The position numbers and the translations under genes were made by a program. A DNA stretch of 16,855 nt from assembly GCA_011391285.1 (NCBI GenBank), contig JAABQU010000241.1, positions 1-16,855 on the forward strand. The letters are read 5' to 3'. This DNA comes from Thiobacillus sp. (GTDB lineage Bacteria > Pseudomonadota > Gammaproteobacteria > Burkholderiales > Thiobacillaceae). A model generated the notes under the pieces. The model ran no database searches, was not told the DNA's origin, and saw only the letters and a program-made list of their open reading frames with translations. Of this stretch, positions 1-7,599 are shown piece by piece. Positions within the stretch are counted from its first letter, which is position 1; every line of letters begins with the position of its first letter.

Positions 1-687
1 GTGTGGCGCATCCATGCCGGATATGGCAATGAACAGCGGCGGAAAGGCCTCCGCCTCCAGCACGCGGCCACCCAGGTGGTCACCGCCCTTCAGCGTATGC
101 AGTCCCAGCCCTGCGCCCTCGTCGGAGCGATGGAACCATTGCGCCACGCCGCTGGCGAGGCTGTTCACGTAGCGCGTCAGGTAGGCCCCGGCTGATTCTG
201 GCAGATCGGCAATCGCGGCGCTCCGGAAGTGTTCCTGCGCGGCCATGCCCGCGCGCCAGTCGAGCGGCGGCTTGGTGTCGGTCTCGCTGTGGGTGCGCAC
301 GCTGTGCAGCAGCGCCAGCGGCTGGTCCTGGCGGTCGAGCAGCCACAGCTCGAACGCGTCACGAAATCCGAACGGCACGTTGCGATGCACCTGCACGAGA
401 TGCTCATACACCACTGCGCCCATGTGCTCCAGCCGCTTGAAATCATCGGACGGGAAAAGCGGCCCACGTTTCAGGCCTTTTTCCGCTGACCAGTGCCCAT
501 AGCGGATGTCGGAGATCTGGGCACGCCGGCCGGCACGCCCCAGGCCGTCGAGCAGGGCGTCGTTGGCCACATAGATATCCCACTCGACGCCATCGGTCGT
601 TACCGCTTCCGCCGATTGATGGCGAATGATGTGAACGACTCCGCGAAACGGATTGAGCAGGCGCTGGGCGTAGCATTCGATCTGCAT
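1..687 (-). CDS. Unrecognised conserved-looking protein, C-terminus cut by window edge
   Basis: An open frame runs without a stop from an ATG at 685-687 to the left edge of the window, giving at least 229 residues. It begins MQIECYAQRLLNPFRG. I do not recognise a family. The visible part looks like a soluble mixed alpha/beta protein rich in Trp, His and acidic residues, with no signal peptide or membrane segment. Codon use matches the neighbours, and the frame is long and uninterrupted, so it is very probably a real gene. It lies 32 bp downstream of the DUF502 membrane protein on the same strand, so the two may be co-transcribed. No strong ribosome binding site is visible before the ATG. Function is unknown, and the C-terminus is missing. 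Confidence 0.75.
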   Translation of the reverse strand, partial: MQIECYAQRLLNPFRGVVHIIRHQSAEAVTTDGVEWDIYVANDALLDGLGRAGRRAQISDIRYGHWSAEKGLKRGPLFPSDDFKRLEHMGAVVYEHLVQVHRNVPFGFRDAFELWLLDRQDQPLALLHSVRTHSETDTKPPLDWRAGMAAQEHFRSAAIADLPESAGAYLTRYVNSLASGVAQWFHRSDEGAGLGLHTLKGGDHLGGRVLEAEAFPPLFIAISGMDAPH

Positions 688-719
688 GGGACGACTCTAC
701 AGAATTGGGCGGGATCGGT

Positions 720-1340
720 TCATGGCTGCGGGTGGTCGGGCGAGCCGTCCGGGTCGGCCGTGCTCATCCAGGCGAACAGGGTCGAGCGCATCGCTTCTTC
801 CACCGACATGTTGATCGGCTGAATCCAGCCGCGTGGCACGAATACCGTGTAGCCGCCGATCATATAGCCCATCGGCAGATAAACCGCGACGCGGTCACCC
901 TGCTGGAACCCGGCAGGGAGGTCGGCGACGTGCTGGCGCGTGACCAGTCCGACCAGTTCAAGGTCCTGGCCGGGCATTCGGAGTGCCACCACCATTTGCT
1001 GGGTGGACGGGTTGCGCTGGGGCGAAAAATAATCGGCAAAGTTCTTGAGTGACGAATAGATGCTCTTCACGACCGGCAGGTTGGTAAAGGGCAGCTCCAC
1101 CAGTGACAGCAGTTTGCCGGCGCCGCGTTGCGACACCAGAAAACCCAGCAGGAAAATTCCGGTAACGCCTAGCAGCAGCCCCATTCCCGGCACATAAAAA
1201 TCGCCGATGAACGGCCGGATCAACTGCATCGCAAGGGTTTCACTCCAGACCAGAAAGATGTAGAAAAAATAGATCGTCAAGCCAAGCGGCAACGCCGTGA
1301 TCAGGCCACGAAAAAAATACTGATAGAGTTGCTTCGTCAA
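720..1340 (-). CDS. DUF502 family integral membrane protein
   Basis: About 206 residues with the DUF502 layout. A short basic/aromatic N-terminus is followed by two hydrophobic segments (residues about 9-35 and 48-70), then the family's conserved stretch around NLPVVKSIYSSLKNF, and a soluble C-terminal half containing PMGYMIGGYTVFVP. The family is found in the inner membrane of many bacteria, with no settled biochemical role. I chose a TTG start at 1340. It has a GAGG ribosome binding site about six bases upstream, and the protein then begins right at the conserved segment. An in-frame ATG at 1388 has no ribosome binding site and overlaps a likely -10 element. The family call is firm; the start is moderately sure. 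Confidence 0.85.
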   Translation of the reverse strand: MTKQLYQYFFRGLITALPLGLTIYFFYIFLVWSETLAMQLIRPFIGDFYVPGMGLLLGVTGIFLLGFLVSQRGAGKLLSLVELPFTNLPVVKSIYSSLKNFADYFSPQRNPSTQQMVVALRMPGQDLELVGLVTRQHVADLPAGFQQGDRVAVYLPMGYMIGGYTVFVPRGWIQPINMSVEEAMRSTLFAWMSTADPDGSPDHPQP

Positions 1341-1377
1341 TTTTTGCCTCGGACCGCGCCTGAAATGTGCATGCTGT

Positions 1378-1397
1378 CCCGCTAGCATAGCAGCGGG
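1378..1397. promoter_or_regulatory. Inverted repeat in divergent promoter region, possible operator
   Basis: CCCGCT (1378-1383) and AGCGGG (1392-1397) form a perfect 6-bp inverted repeat with an 8-bp spacer. It lies between the divergent DUF502 and haem-lipoprotein genes. It overlaps the candidate minus-strand -10 and sits 5-24 bp upstream of the plus-strand extended -10. That placement would suit a shared regulator, but no known binding consensus is recognised. Confidence 0.3.
1384..1389 (-). promoter_or_regulatory. Possible -10 element for the DUF502 gene
   Basis: On the minus strand TATGCT lies here, about 44 bases upstream of the TTG start at 1340. No convincing -35 box is seen at 16-18 bp (TGATTG at 17 bp is a poor match). 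It sits inside an inverted repeat (1378-1397). Confidence 0.25.
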
Positions 1398-1401
1398 GAG
1401 T

Positions 1402-1410
1402 TGCTACAAT
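1402..1410 (+). promoter_or_regulatory. Extended -10 promoter of the haem lipoprotein gene
   Basis: TGCTACAAT matches an extended -10 (TG-N-TACAAT). It would start transcription near 1417, leaving a 5' leader of about 27 bases that holds the strong GGAGG ribosome binding site at 1431-1435. No good -35 box is visible, which is acceptable for extended -10 promoters. Confidence 0.45.
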
Positions 1411-1443
1411 CACCCCCATCATTTCAACCCCGGAGGATTCACC

Positions 1444-2025
1444 ATGAAAGCCCCTGCATTGATCGTCCTTGCTGTTCCCGTCCTGCTGGCCGGTTGCGCC
1501 AGCGGTCCCACTGCCGAAGAGCAGGCTGCCATGGTGGCCGATGCGCGCAAGGCCAGCGGCACACTGATCCAGACACTGGGCGGTGAACTGAAAGCGGCGA
1601 TCGGCTCGAAAGGCGCGGATGGTGCGATTAGCGTGTGCAAGGAGCGCGCACCTCAGATTGCGGCCGACGTTTCGAAGCAGTTCAACCTCGACGTCAAGCG
1701 CGTCAGTCCGAAAAACCGCAACCCAGCCGGCGTGCCCGATGCGTGGGAGGCCCAAGCCCAAGCCGGGCTGGAAAAGCGCCTGGCTGCGGGAGAAAAACCG
1801 GAAACGCTTGATACCTGGCAGATCGTTGACACATCGACCGGCAAGCAGTTCCGCTACGCCAAGGCGCTGCCCGTGCAGCAGGTATGCCTGACCTGTCACG
1901 GCGACCCGGCTTCGATCCCGGATGGCGTGAAGGCCCGTCTCGCTGCCGAATATCCCCTCGACAAGGCGACTGGCTACGCACCCGGCATGGTTCGCGGGAT
2001 TATTACGATCAAGCGCGCCCTGTAA
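1444..2025 (+). CDS. c-type haem lipoprotein, DUF3365 (Tll0287-like) family
   Basis: 193 residues. The N-terminus is a lipoprotein signal peptide with lipobox LLAGC (Cys18 lipidated), so the mature protein should be anchored in the outer or inner membrane facing the periplasm. A Tll0287-like/DUF3365 domain fills most of the rest. It ends in the typical block with a single haem-binding CxxCH motif (C148-LT-C151-H152) and then GYAPGMVRGIITIK. In this family the domain binds one haem c and is used either as a stand-alone periplasmic protein or as a sensor domain. Translation starts at an ATG with GGAGG eight bases upstream. The next gene, a cytoplasmic EAL/HDOD protein, begins 96 bp later. A redox or ligand-sensing role is plausible but inferred. 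Confidence 0.88.
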   Translation: MKAPALIVLAVPVLLAGCASGPTAEEQAAMVADARKASGTLIQTLGGELKAAIGSKGADGAISVCKERAPQIAADVSKQFNLDVKRVSPKNRNPAGVPDAWEAQAQAGLEKRLAAGEKPETLDTWQIVDTSTGKQFRYAKALPVQQVCLTCHGDPASIPDGVKARLAAEYPLDKATGYAPGMVRGIITIKRAL

Positions 2026-2084
2026 TTGGCCGGATAGAAATTTGCACAGACAAGGCTTCAGTCACGCTCGCTCCTGCCGATTAC

Positions 2085-2100
2085 CAAGCTGATGAGCTTG
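2085..2100 (+). other. Small inverted repeat upstream of the HDOD gene
   Basis: CAAGCT and AGCTTG form a 6-bp stem with a 4-base loop, followed by ATTTTC. It lies between the haem lipoprotein and the HDOD protein. It could be a weak terminator or an operator. The stem is short and not GC-rich, so I treat it as unproven. Confidence 0.25.
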
Positions 2101-2121
2101 ATTTTCGTGGAGAGGTGAAGC

Positions 2122-3468
2122 GTGCTGAATCGTCTTGTTGGAATGCTGTCGGGTAAGGACAACGTCGCTGCACCGCCCCCTCGCGTCGTGCCGGACAAGG
2201 TTACTGAGCCAGCACCCAGGCCGGCCGAGAAGGCGCCTTCGGTGATGCGTCGCGAAGCCATGCTGGGCCGCGATCAGCGGGTGGCTGGTTACACGTTCAT
2301 GCTGCGCCGCGCGGTCGACGATCAGCGCGATTCAAACCTTCCCGATGTTCAGCGTCTCTATGACGAGACCCTGCTAGGCAACCTGCAGCGCATGGATATT
2401 GCGCGCCTGCTGGGTCAGCGCCTGGCATTCGTGCCAATCGCGCCTGCCAACCTGAATCTTTCGCTTGTCGATGGCTGGCCGGCAACCGGCACGGTATGGC
2501 TGCTGAACACCATCGCCCAGTCCCTGATCGACGAGTCCCTGCTTGCCCGTCTGGGTGAACTGAAGTCGCGCGGATTCAAATTCGCCGTCCATGCCGACGA
2601 GGTGCTGCGGCCCGAGTGGCATCCCTTGCTGGTACTTGCGGACTTTGTGCTGATGGACGTCAGCAGCGAGGATATCCCGGCCATCACTTCGCAGATCGCC
2701 GTCGTGTCCAAGGTGGCCGCCGGCAAGCGTTTTGTCGCAACCAACGTACAAACGCTGGAAGCGTTCCACATGTGCCACAAGCTGCAGTTTGCGCTGTTCA
2801 TGGGGCCGTTCATCACCCGCCGGGAGAACCTCGGCAACCCCACCATGGGGCCGTCGCGCGCCAAGGTGCTGGATCTGATGAACCGGGTGCGTACCGGTGC
2901 CGAACAGCCGGAGCTGGCAGCCCAGTTCCGCCACGATCCGGCACTGTCGGTGCGCCTGCTGCGCTACGTCAATTCACCCGGCATGGGCTTGATGAGCAAG
3001 ATCGGCGGCATCGAACAGGCATTGATGGTGATGGGTCAGGACAAGCTTTACCGCTGGCTGACACTGATCCTGTTCACCGGCGGCCAGGCCCAGGAGCTCG
3101 ATCAGGCGGTGCTGGAAAATGCCCTGGTGCGCGGCCGCGTGGCCGAGCAGCTGGCCGGACGTGCGCTGTTTGCCAAGGCGCGCGACGAGATTTTCGTCGC
3201 CGGTCTGTTTTCGCTGCTCGACGTGGTGATGCACATGCCGATGGAGCAGGTGCTGAAACAGATCAGCCTGCCTGCCGAAATCACCGAGGCCATCGTGTCG
3301 CAGCGCGGACCGTACGCGCCTTATCTGGCATTGGCGATTGCCTGCGAGCAGGACGACCAGAGCAGCATCGAGGCCCTGGCCAAGCAGATCGGGCGCGATG
3401 TTGCCGACATCAACGGCGTGCATATGGACGCGCTGCTGTGGGCACAGGAACTGTCCGCCGACGTCTGA
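2122..3468 (+). CDS. Degenerate EAL plus HDOD domain signalling protein (YuxH-like)
   Basis: 448 residues, starting at a GTG preceded by GGAGAGG at a good distance. After a Pro/Ala-rich linker of about 45 residues comes a degenerate EAL-type domain (about 50-240) that opens with LGRDQRVAGYTFMLRR. The metal-binding and catalytic residues of active cyclic-di-GMP phosphodiesterases, including the EAL motif itself, are not recognisable. A HDOD domain follows (about 250-430), with the typical HDPALSVRLLRYVNSPG and IGGIEQALMVMGQDKLYRWL stretches. Proteins of this architecture are cytoplasmic signalling or scaffold proteins, usually without cyclic-di-GMP hydrolysis. The upstream haem lipoprotein and the downstream GIY-YIG gene lie on the same strand. 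Whether the lipoprotein signals to it is unknown. Confidence 0.87.
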   Translation: MLNRLVGMLSGKDNVAAPPPRVVPDKVTEPAPRPAEKAPSVMRREAMLGRDQRVAGYTFMLRRAVDDQRDSNLPDVQRLYDETLLGNLQRMDIARLLGQRLAFVPIAPANLNLSLVDGWPATGTVWLLNTIAQSLIDESLLARLGELKSRGFKFAVHADEVLRPEWHPLLVLADFVLMDVSSEDIPAITSQIAVVSKVAAGKRFVATNVQTLEAFHMCHKLQFALFMGPFITRRENLGNPTMGPSRAKVLDLMNRVRTGAEQPELAAQFRHDPALSVRLLRYVNSPGMGLMSKIGGIEQALMVMGQDKLYRWLTLILFTGGQAQELDQAVLENALVRGRVAEQLAGRALFAKARDEIFVAGLFSLLDVVMHMPMEQVLKQISLPAEITEAIVSQRGPYAPYLALAIACEQDDQSSIEALAKQIGRDVADINGVHMDALLWAQELSADV

Positions 3469-3475
3469 ACTGAAC

Positions 3476-3754
3476 GTGGCAGCAGATTCCGGCAGCACCG
3501 CTGCATGGTGCGTCTATATGCTGCGGTGCGCCGATGGCTCGCTCTACACCGGCATCACCACTGATATCGCCCGCCGCATCGCCGAACACAACGGCGGCGG
3601 CCCGCTGGGTGCCCGCTATACCCGGACGCGACGGCCGGTGGAACTGGCCTATGTCGAAGCCGTCGCCAACCGTGCGGAGGCCACCCGACGCGAAGCAGCG
3701 ATCAAGCAGCTGGACCGTGCAGGCAAACTGGCGTTGTGCAATTCATCCGCATAA
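3476..3754 (+). CDS. GIY-YIG domain protein, UPF0213/YhbQ-like
   Basis: A 92-residue, single-domain GIY-YIG protein of the small UPF0213 type. The two signature strands read CVYMLRC (residues 12-18) and LYTG, so the first motif is C-V-Y instead of G-I-Y and the second Y-T-G. The conserved Arg lies in IARRIAEHN, and the metal-binding Glu is probably in the RAEATRREAAIKQL helix. The family includes structure-specific DNA nucleases and poorly characterised proteins. I chose a GTG start at 3476, seven bases after the stop of the HDOD gene. The ATG at 3518 would cut away the first core strand. The ribosome binding site is weak, so translation may depend on the upstream gene. Confidence 0.83.
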   Translation: MAADSGSTAAWCVYMLRCADGSLYTGITTDIARRIAEHNGGGPLGARYTRTRRPVELAYVEAVANRAEATRREAAIKQLDRAGKLALCNSSA

Positions 3755-3769
3755 CGCCACATTTCTGTT

Positions 3770-4708
3770 TCACCCTTCGTCGCTGCCATTCAGCAGGCGT
3801 TCCTGAAGTCCCGGCAGGACAGCTTCGGTGGCACGCCGCCCGGCTTCGATAGCGACGCTGGCGCGGTGAAACTCCATCAGTCCAAGGTCTGCGAGCGGCG
3901 GCGTCACCATCACGTCCGCCGGCTCGCCGGCCAGCCGGCTGCGCGTGATCAGCACCTGCATGATATTGATGCTGCTTGCCAGGACGTCGAGCATGGCGGG
4001 GGCTCTGGGTCCGTTTTCATGCTCGATCCCGAGTTGCGACATGCCTGCCTGAATGCGTGCCACCACGGTTTCGGCCAGTGTTTCAGGCTCGGGCTTGATG
4101 TGTTTGCGCCCCGGCTTGGGCTTGAGGTGCCGGCCCAGCAGATCGGCGTTCAGATCGACCGCGATGACGATATCCGCCCCCATGGCACGACACAGCGAAA
4201 CCGGTACCGGATTGACCAGCCCGCCGTCGACCAGCCAGCTGCCTTCGCGCTGCACCGGGGTGAACAGGCCGGGCAGCGCAATCGACGCGTGCACCGCATC
4301 CGACACGCCACCCTCGCGCAGCCATACTTCACGGCCGCGGCGCAGGTCGGTGGCGACGGCACCGAACGGGCGTGGCAGATCGCGGATATCGCGGTCGACA
4401 AAATGGCTGCGAAAGAATTCGATCAGCTTGTCGCCCTTGATCAGCCCGCCGTTGAGCGAAAAATCCAGGAAGCCCACTACCGTCTGCAGGCGCAGGCTGC
4501 GTACCCAGGCTTCCAGCCGGTCGAGATCGCCATCAACATAGGCGGCGCCGACCAGTGCACCGATTGACGTGCCGCAAACGATGTGCGGCTCGATGCCGGC
4601 ATTCTGCAATGCACGGATCACGCCGATGTGCGCCCAGCCGCGTGCCGACCCTCCGCCGAGCGCAAGGCCGATGCGGGGCGATTCAGGAGGCGAGGGCGTC
4701 GGTTTCAT
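3770..4708 (-). CDS. rssA: Patatin-like phospholipase, RssA type
   Basis: 312 residues with all patatin hallmarks. The oxyanion-hole loop GGGSARG is at residues 18-24, the nucleophile elbow GTSIG has Ser48, and the catalytic Asp161 lies in DGG. The length and order match bacterial RssA-like proteins, which are cytoplasmic Ser-Asp dyad esterases or phospholipases of uncertain substrate. I chose the ATG at 4708 because GLALGGGSARG then follows a short N-terminus. An ATG at 4747 would overlap the upstream reading frame. The gene begins 8 bp after the ribonucleotide reductase stop codon, so the two are probably one transcript. It ends 15 bp from the convergent GIY-YIG gene, with no terminator visible between them. 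Confidence 0.9.
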   Translation of the reverse strand: MKPTPSPPESPRIGLALGGGSARGWAHIGVIRALQNAGIEPHIVCGTSIGALVGAAYVDGDLDRLEAWVRSLRLQTVVGFLDFSLNGGLIKGDKLIEFFRSHFVDRDIRDLPRPFGAVATDLRRGREVWLREGGVSDAVHASIALPGLFTPVQREGSWLVDGGLVNPVPVSLCRAMGADIVIAVDLNADLLGRHLKPKPGRKHIKPEPETLAETVVARIQAGMSQLGIEHENGPRAPAMLDVLASSINIMQVLITRSRLAGEPADVMVTPPLADLGLMEFHRASVAIEAGRRATEAVLPGLQERLLNGSDEG

Positions 4709-4716
4709 GTGCTGTT

Positions 4717-6453
4717 TCAATCGGCTTCGCGCTCGAGCCCGCAGCACTGCACGCGCTCGCTGGCGGGCGGTTGGCTGAGGATGGCGCCGGTGACGGGGTT
4801 GGGACGGAATACGGTGCAGCCCTTGAGGCCGAGTGCATGCGCCTGGCGGTAAATATCCGCAAAAAGATCAAACGGGATGTCGGCTGCCACGTTGATGGTC
4901 TTGGAAATGGCATTGTCGACAAAAGGCTGCAGCGCCGCCTGCATGTGAAGATGGGCGAGCGGATCAATCTGACGCGCCTCGACCAGGGCGGGCGGCATAC
5001 CGGCCCGGCCCTGCAGCTGCCACAGTTGCAGGGCGTGGTCGACCACATGGTGTGTGAGATAGCGGCCATCGGTGGCCAGCACGCGGCGCTCGGCCTCGGC
5101 GGCGAAAATCGGCTCGATGCCGCTGGAGCAGTTGTTGGCCAGCAGGCTGATGGTGCCGGCCGGGGCGATCGCCAGCAAATGACTGTTGCGGATGCCGTGC
5201 GCGGCGATGGCCTCGCGAATATTGGCCGGCAGGCGGCTGGCGAAGCCGCTGGCGAGAAACGCCTCGCGGTCGAGCACAGGGAAGGCCCCCTTTTCGCGGG
5301 CCAGCGCGATCGAGGCACGGTAGGCCGCGTCGCGGGTCGTTTGCATCGCCTGTGAGGCCAGTGCGCGCGCGGCCGCGCTGTCGTAGCGCAGGCCGAGCAG
5401 CACCAGCGCGTCGGCGAGTCCGGTGATACCGAGCCCGACGTGGCGGGTGCGGTGCGCCTGTTCGGCCTGTGCCGGCAGTGGATAGCGTGACACGTCGATG
5501 ACGTTGTCGAGAAAACGTACTGCAAGTGCTGCCGAATTCGCCAGCGCCTCCAGGTCGAGGCGCGCATTCGCGGCGAAAGGCGAGACCACGAAAGCGCCGA
5601 GGTTGAGCGAGCCGAGGTCGCAGGCGCCGTAGGGCGGCAGCGGGATTTCGCCGCAGGGGTTGGTGGCGGCCAGCGTTTCGCGATCGGCGAGCGTATTCTC
5701 GCGGTTGATGGTGTCGACGAACAGCACGCCCGGTTCGGCGGTGTCGTAGGCCGCGCGCAGAATGCGCTGCCACAGGTCGCGTGCCTTCAGTGTGCGCGCA
5801 TTCGCAAGACCGGGAAACACCAGCGGCCAGTCGCGATCATCCGCCACCGCCGCCATAAAGGCATCGCTGACCAGCACCGACAGATTGAAATGCCGCAGCA
5901 CCGCGGGATCGCGCTTGGCGTCGACGAAGGCTTCGATGTCGGGATGGTCGCAGCGCAGCGTTGCCATCATCGCCCCGCGCCGCGCGCCGGTGGAGAGCAT
6001 GGTGGCGCACATCGCGTCCCAGATGTGCATGAACGACACCGGGCCGGAGGCGATGCTGCCGGTAGTGGAAGCCACCGTACCGGCAGGCCGCAGGGTGGAA
6101 AAGTCATAGCCCACGCCGCCGCCTTGCTGCATGGTGAGCGCACCTTCCTTCAACGCCTCGAAAATGTGCTCCAGGTCGTCGGCGATCTCGCCCATGACGA
6201 AGCAGTTGAGCAGCGTCACCCGGTGGCCGGTACCGGCGCCAGCGAGAATGCGCCCGCCGGGGAGGAATCGGAAGTTCTCCAGCAGGCCGAAGAAGCGGGT
6301 GGCCCACTGTTCGCGTTCATCGCCTTCGGCCTGTGCGATCGCCTGCGCCACCCGTTGCCAGCTGGCGCGGATGTCGGCCTCACCCGCTGCGCGATAGCGG
6401 GTCTCCCAGATGTGGCGTGAGATATCCATGCTGAAGGGGGCGGATGTGTTCAT
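4717..6453 (-). CDS. nrdJ: Adenosylcobalamin-dependent (class II) ribonucleotide reductase, short form
   Basis: 578 residues. The active-site motif N265-P-C267-G-E269 carries the thiyl-radical Cys with its flanking Asn and Glu. C278 (in ACDLGSLNL) is spaced 11 residues on, as in NrdJ, and C84 (in LLNCFVM) is the N-terminal redox partner. The late APAGTISLLANNCSSGIEP block is also typical. It reduces ribonucleotides to deoxyribonucleotides using coenzyme B12, independent of oxygen. The protein begins directly with the catalytic region, so the N-terminal ATP-cone is absent. The C-terminus ends in a vicinal Cys pair (C570-C571) rather than an obvious zinc-finger extension. The start is the ATG at 6453; an internal ATG nine codons in (6429) is possible. 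No cobalamin riboswitch fits in the short upstream gap. Confidence 0.92.
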   Translation of the reverse strand: MNTSAPFSMDISRHIWETRYRAAGEADIRASWQRVAQAIAQAEGDEREQWATRFFGLLENFRFLPGGRILAGAGTGHRVTLLNCFVMGEIADDLEHIFEALKEGALTMQQGGGVGYDFSTLRPAGTVASTTGSIASGPVSFMHIWDAMCATMLSTGARRGAMMATLRCDHPDIEAFVDAKRDPAVLRHFNLSVLVSDAFMAAVADDRDWPLVFPGLANARTLKARDLWQRILRAAYDTAEPGVLFVDTINRENTLADRETLAATNPCGEIPLPPYGACDLGSLNLGAFVVSPFAANARLDLEALANSAALAVRFLDNVIDVSRYPLPAQAEQAHRTRHVGLGITGLADALVLLGLRYDSAAARALASQAMQTTRDAAYRASIALAREKGAFPVLDREAFLASGFASRLPANIREAIAAHGIRNSHLLAIAPAGTISLLANNCSSGIEPIFAAEAERRVLATDGRYLTHHVVDHALQLWQLQGRAGMPPALVEARQIDPLAHLHMQAALQPFVDNAISKTINVAADIPFDLFADIYRQAHALGLKGCTVFRPNPVTGAILSQPPASERVQCCGLEREAD

Positions 6454-6491
6454 GCGGCGGCGATGGAAGCGGCGAGTTGAGGCATTATCTA

Positions 6492-6507
6492 TCCCCTTAT
6501 ATTGTTG
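6492..6507. promoter_or_regulatory. Weak NrdR-box-like sequence in the divergent nrdJ/kinase gap
   Basis: The sequence around CCTTATATTGTTG keeps the core of the NrdR box (C..TATATTGT) but loses its outer arms. A clear second box at the usual spacing is not visible. The stretch is the most AT-rich part of the 95-bp gap between nrdJ and the kinase gene, so it may simply be promoter sequence for either gene. Confidence 0.2.
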
Positions 6508-6548
6508 AGCACGTGTGCCCTTTGGGTATAGCCGCTTTGTCCCTTGCC

Positions 6549-7586
6549 ATGATGGATTCGTCGCACCCCTATTCCGCGCTGACGCCCGACTGCGCGCTCG
6601 ACGCGCTCGACAGCACCGGCCTCAAGGCCGATGGCCGCCTGCTGGCGCTGAACAGCTACGAGAATCGCGTCTATCAGATGGGGGTGGAGGACGCGGCACT
6701 CGCAGAAAGAATGCCGCCAGACATTCCCCCTGTGGGCGATCCTGGCGCAGCCCTCGTGGTGGTCAAGTTTTACCGCCCTGAGCGCTGGAGCGACGCAGCC
6801 ATTCTGGAAGAACATGCGTACACGATTGAGCTTGCCGCGCGTGAAATACCGGTGGTTGCCCCGCTGGAACTGAACGGCGCTACGCTCCATACGCATACCG
6901 GCTTTCGCTTTGCTGTGTACCCGAAACAGGGCGGGCGCACGCCCGAATTCGACCGTGCCGACACCCTGCAACGGATGGGGCGCTTTCTCGGGCGGATTCA
7001 CGCCGTTGGCGCACAGGCGCGCTTCTCGCAGCGGCCGACACTCGACATCGTGACGTTTGGTTACGCATCACGTGATTTTTTGCACAGTGGAAACTGGCTG
7101 CCATCCGACCTGGTTGCCGCGTGGGACAGCGTGGTCGAGCACGCCCTCGCCAGCGTGGCGTATTGCTACGAGCGTGCCGGCGACGTCCGTGCCATCCGCC
7201 TGCACGGCGATTGTCACGCCGGCAACGTCCTGTGGACCGAGGCCGGGCCGCATTTCGTCGACTTCGACGACAGCCGCATGGGCCCCGCGGTGCAGGATCT
7301 GTGGATGCTGTTGTCGGGCGAGCGCGACGAGCAGCAGGCGCAGATAAACGAGGTTCTGAAAGGCTATGAAGACTTCATGGAATTCGACCCGCGCGAGCTG
7401 CATCTGGTCGAAGCGCTCAGGACCCTGCGGCTGATCCACTATGCGGCCTGGCTCGCCCGCCGCTGGGACGACCCGGCTTTTCCCGCCGCGTTTCCGTGGT
7501 TCAATACGCAGCAGTACTGGCAGGCGCGCATCCTCGAACTGCGCGAGCAGATCGCGCTGATGGACGAGCCGCCGCTGGTGGCGTGA
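6549..7586 (+). CDS. srkA: SrkA/RdoA-like serine/threonine protein kinase (YihE family)
   Basis: 345 residues with the aminoglycoside-phosphotransferase/choline-kinase fold of the stress response kinase A family. The N-lobe holds LALNSYENRVYQMGVED (a degenerate phosphate-binding loop) and VVKFYRPERWS with the ATP-binding Lys. The catalytic loop is H219-GDCHAGN226, and the metal-binding motif is D238-F-D240. Family members phosphorylate proteins and protect cells under stress; E. coli SrkA acts in the Cpx response. I chose the ATG at 6549. A second ATG follows at 6552, and longer in-frame extensions run into the nrdJ start region. The ribosome binding site is weak. The amidotransferase gene begins 13 bp downstream, so an operon is likely. 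Confidence 0.88.
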   Translation: MMDSSHPYSALTPDCALDALDSTGLKADGRLLALNSYENRVYQMGVEDAALAERMPPDIPPVGDPGAALVVVKFYRPERWSDAAILEEHAYTIELAAREIPVVAPLELNGATLHTHTGFRFAVYPKQGGRTPEFDRADTLQRMGRFLGRIHAVGAQARFSQRPTLDIVTFGYASRDFLHSGNWLPSDLVAAWDSVVEHALASVAYCYERAGDVRAIRLHGDCHAGNVLWTEAGPHFVDFDDSRMGPAVQDLWMLLSGERDEQQAQINEVLKGYEDFMEFDPRELHLVEALRTLRLIHYAAWLARRWDDPAFPAAFPWFNTQQYWQARILELREQIALMDEPPLVA

Positions 7587-7599
7587 AAAGGGCAGGGTA

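Noticed and set aside
1240..1899. Minus-strand frame of 219 codons overlapping DUF502 and the haem lipoprotein
   Set aside because: It runs antisense through a clear lipoprotein and covers the divergent promoter; no family features.
4555..5355. Long plus-strand frame of 266 codons opposite nrdJ
   Set aside because: It is an antisense shadow of a clear ribonucleotide reductase gene, has a low-complexity Gly/Ala/Arg translation and has no recognisable domain.
6454..6548. Cobalamin riboswitch before the B12-dependent reductase
   Set aside because: The gap is only 95 bp, too short for a full riboswitch, and no B12-box sequence is visible.
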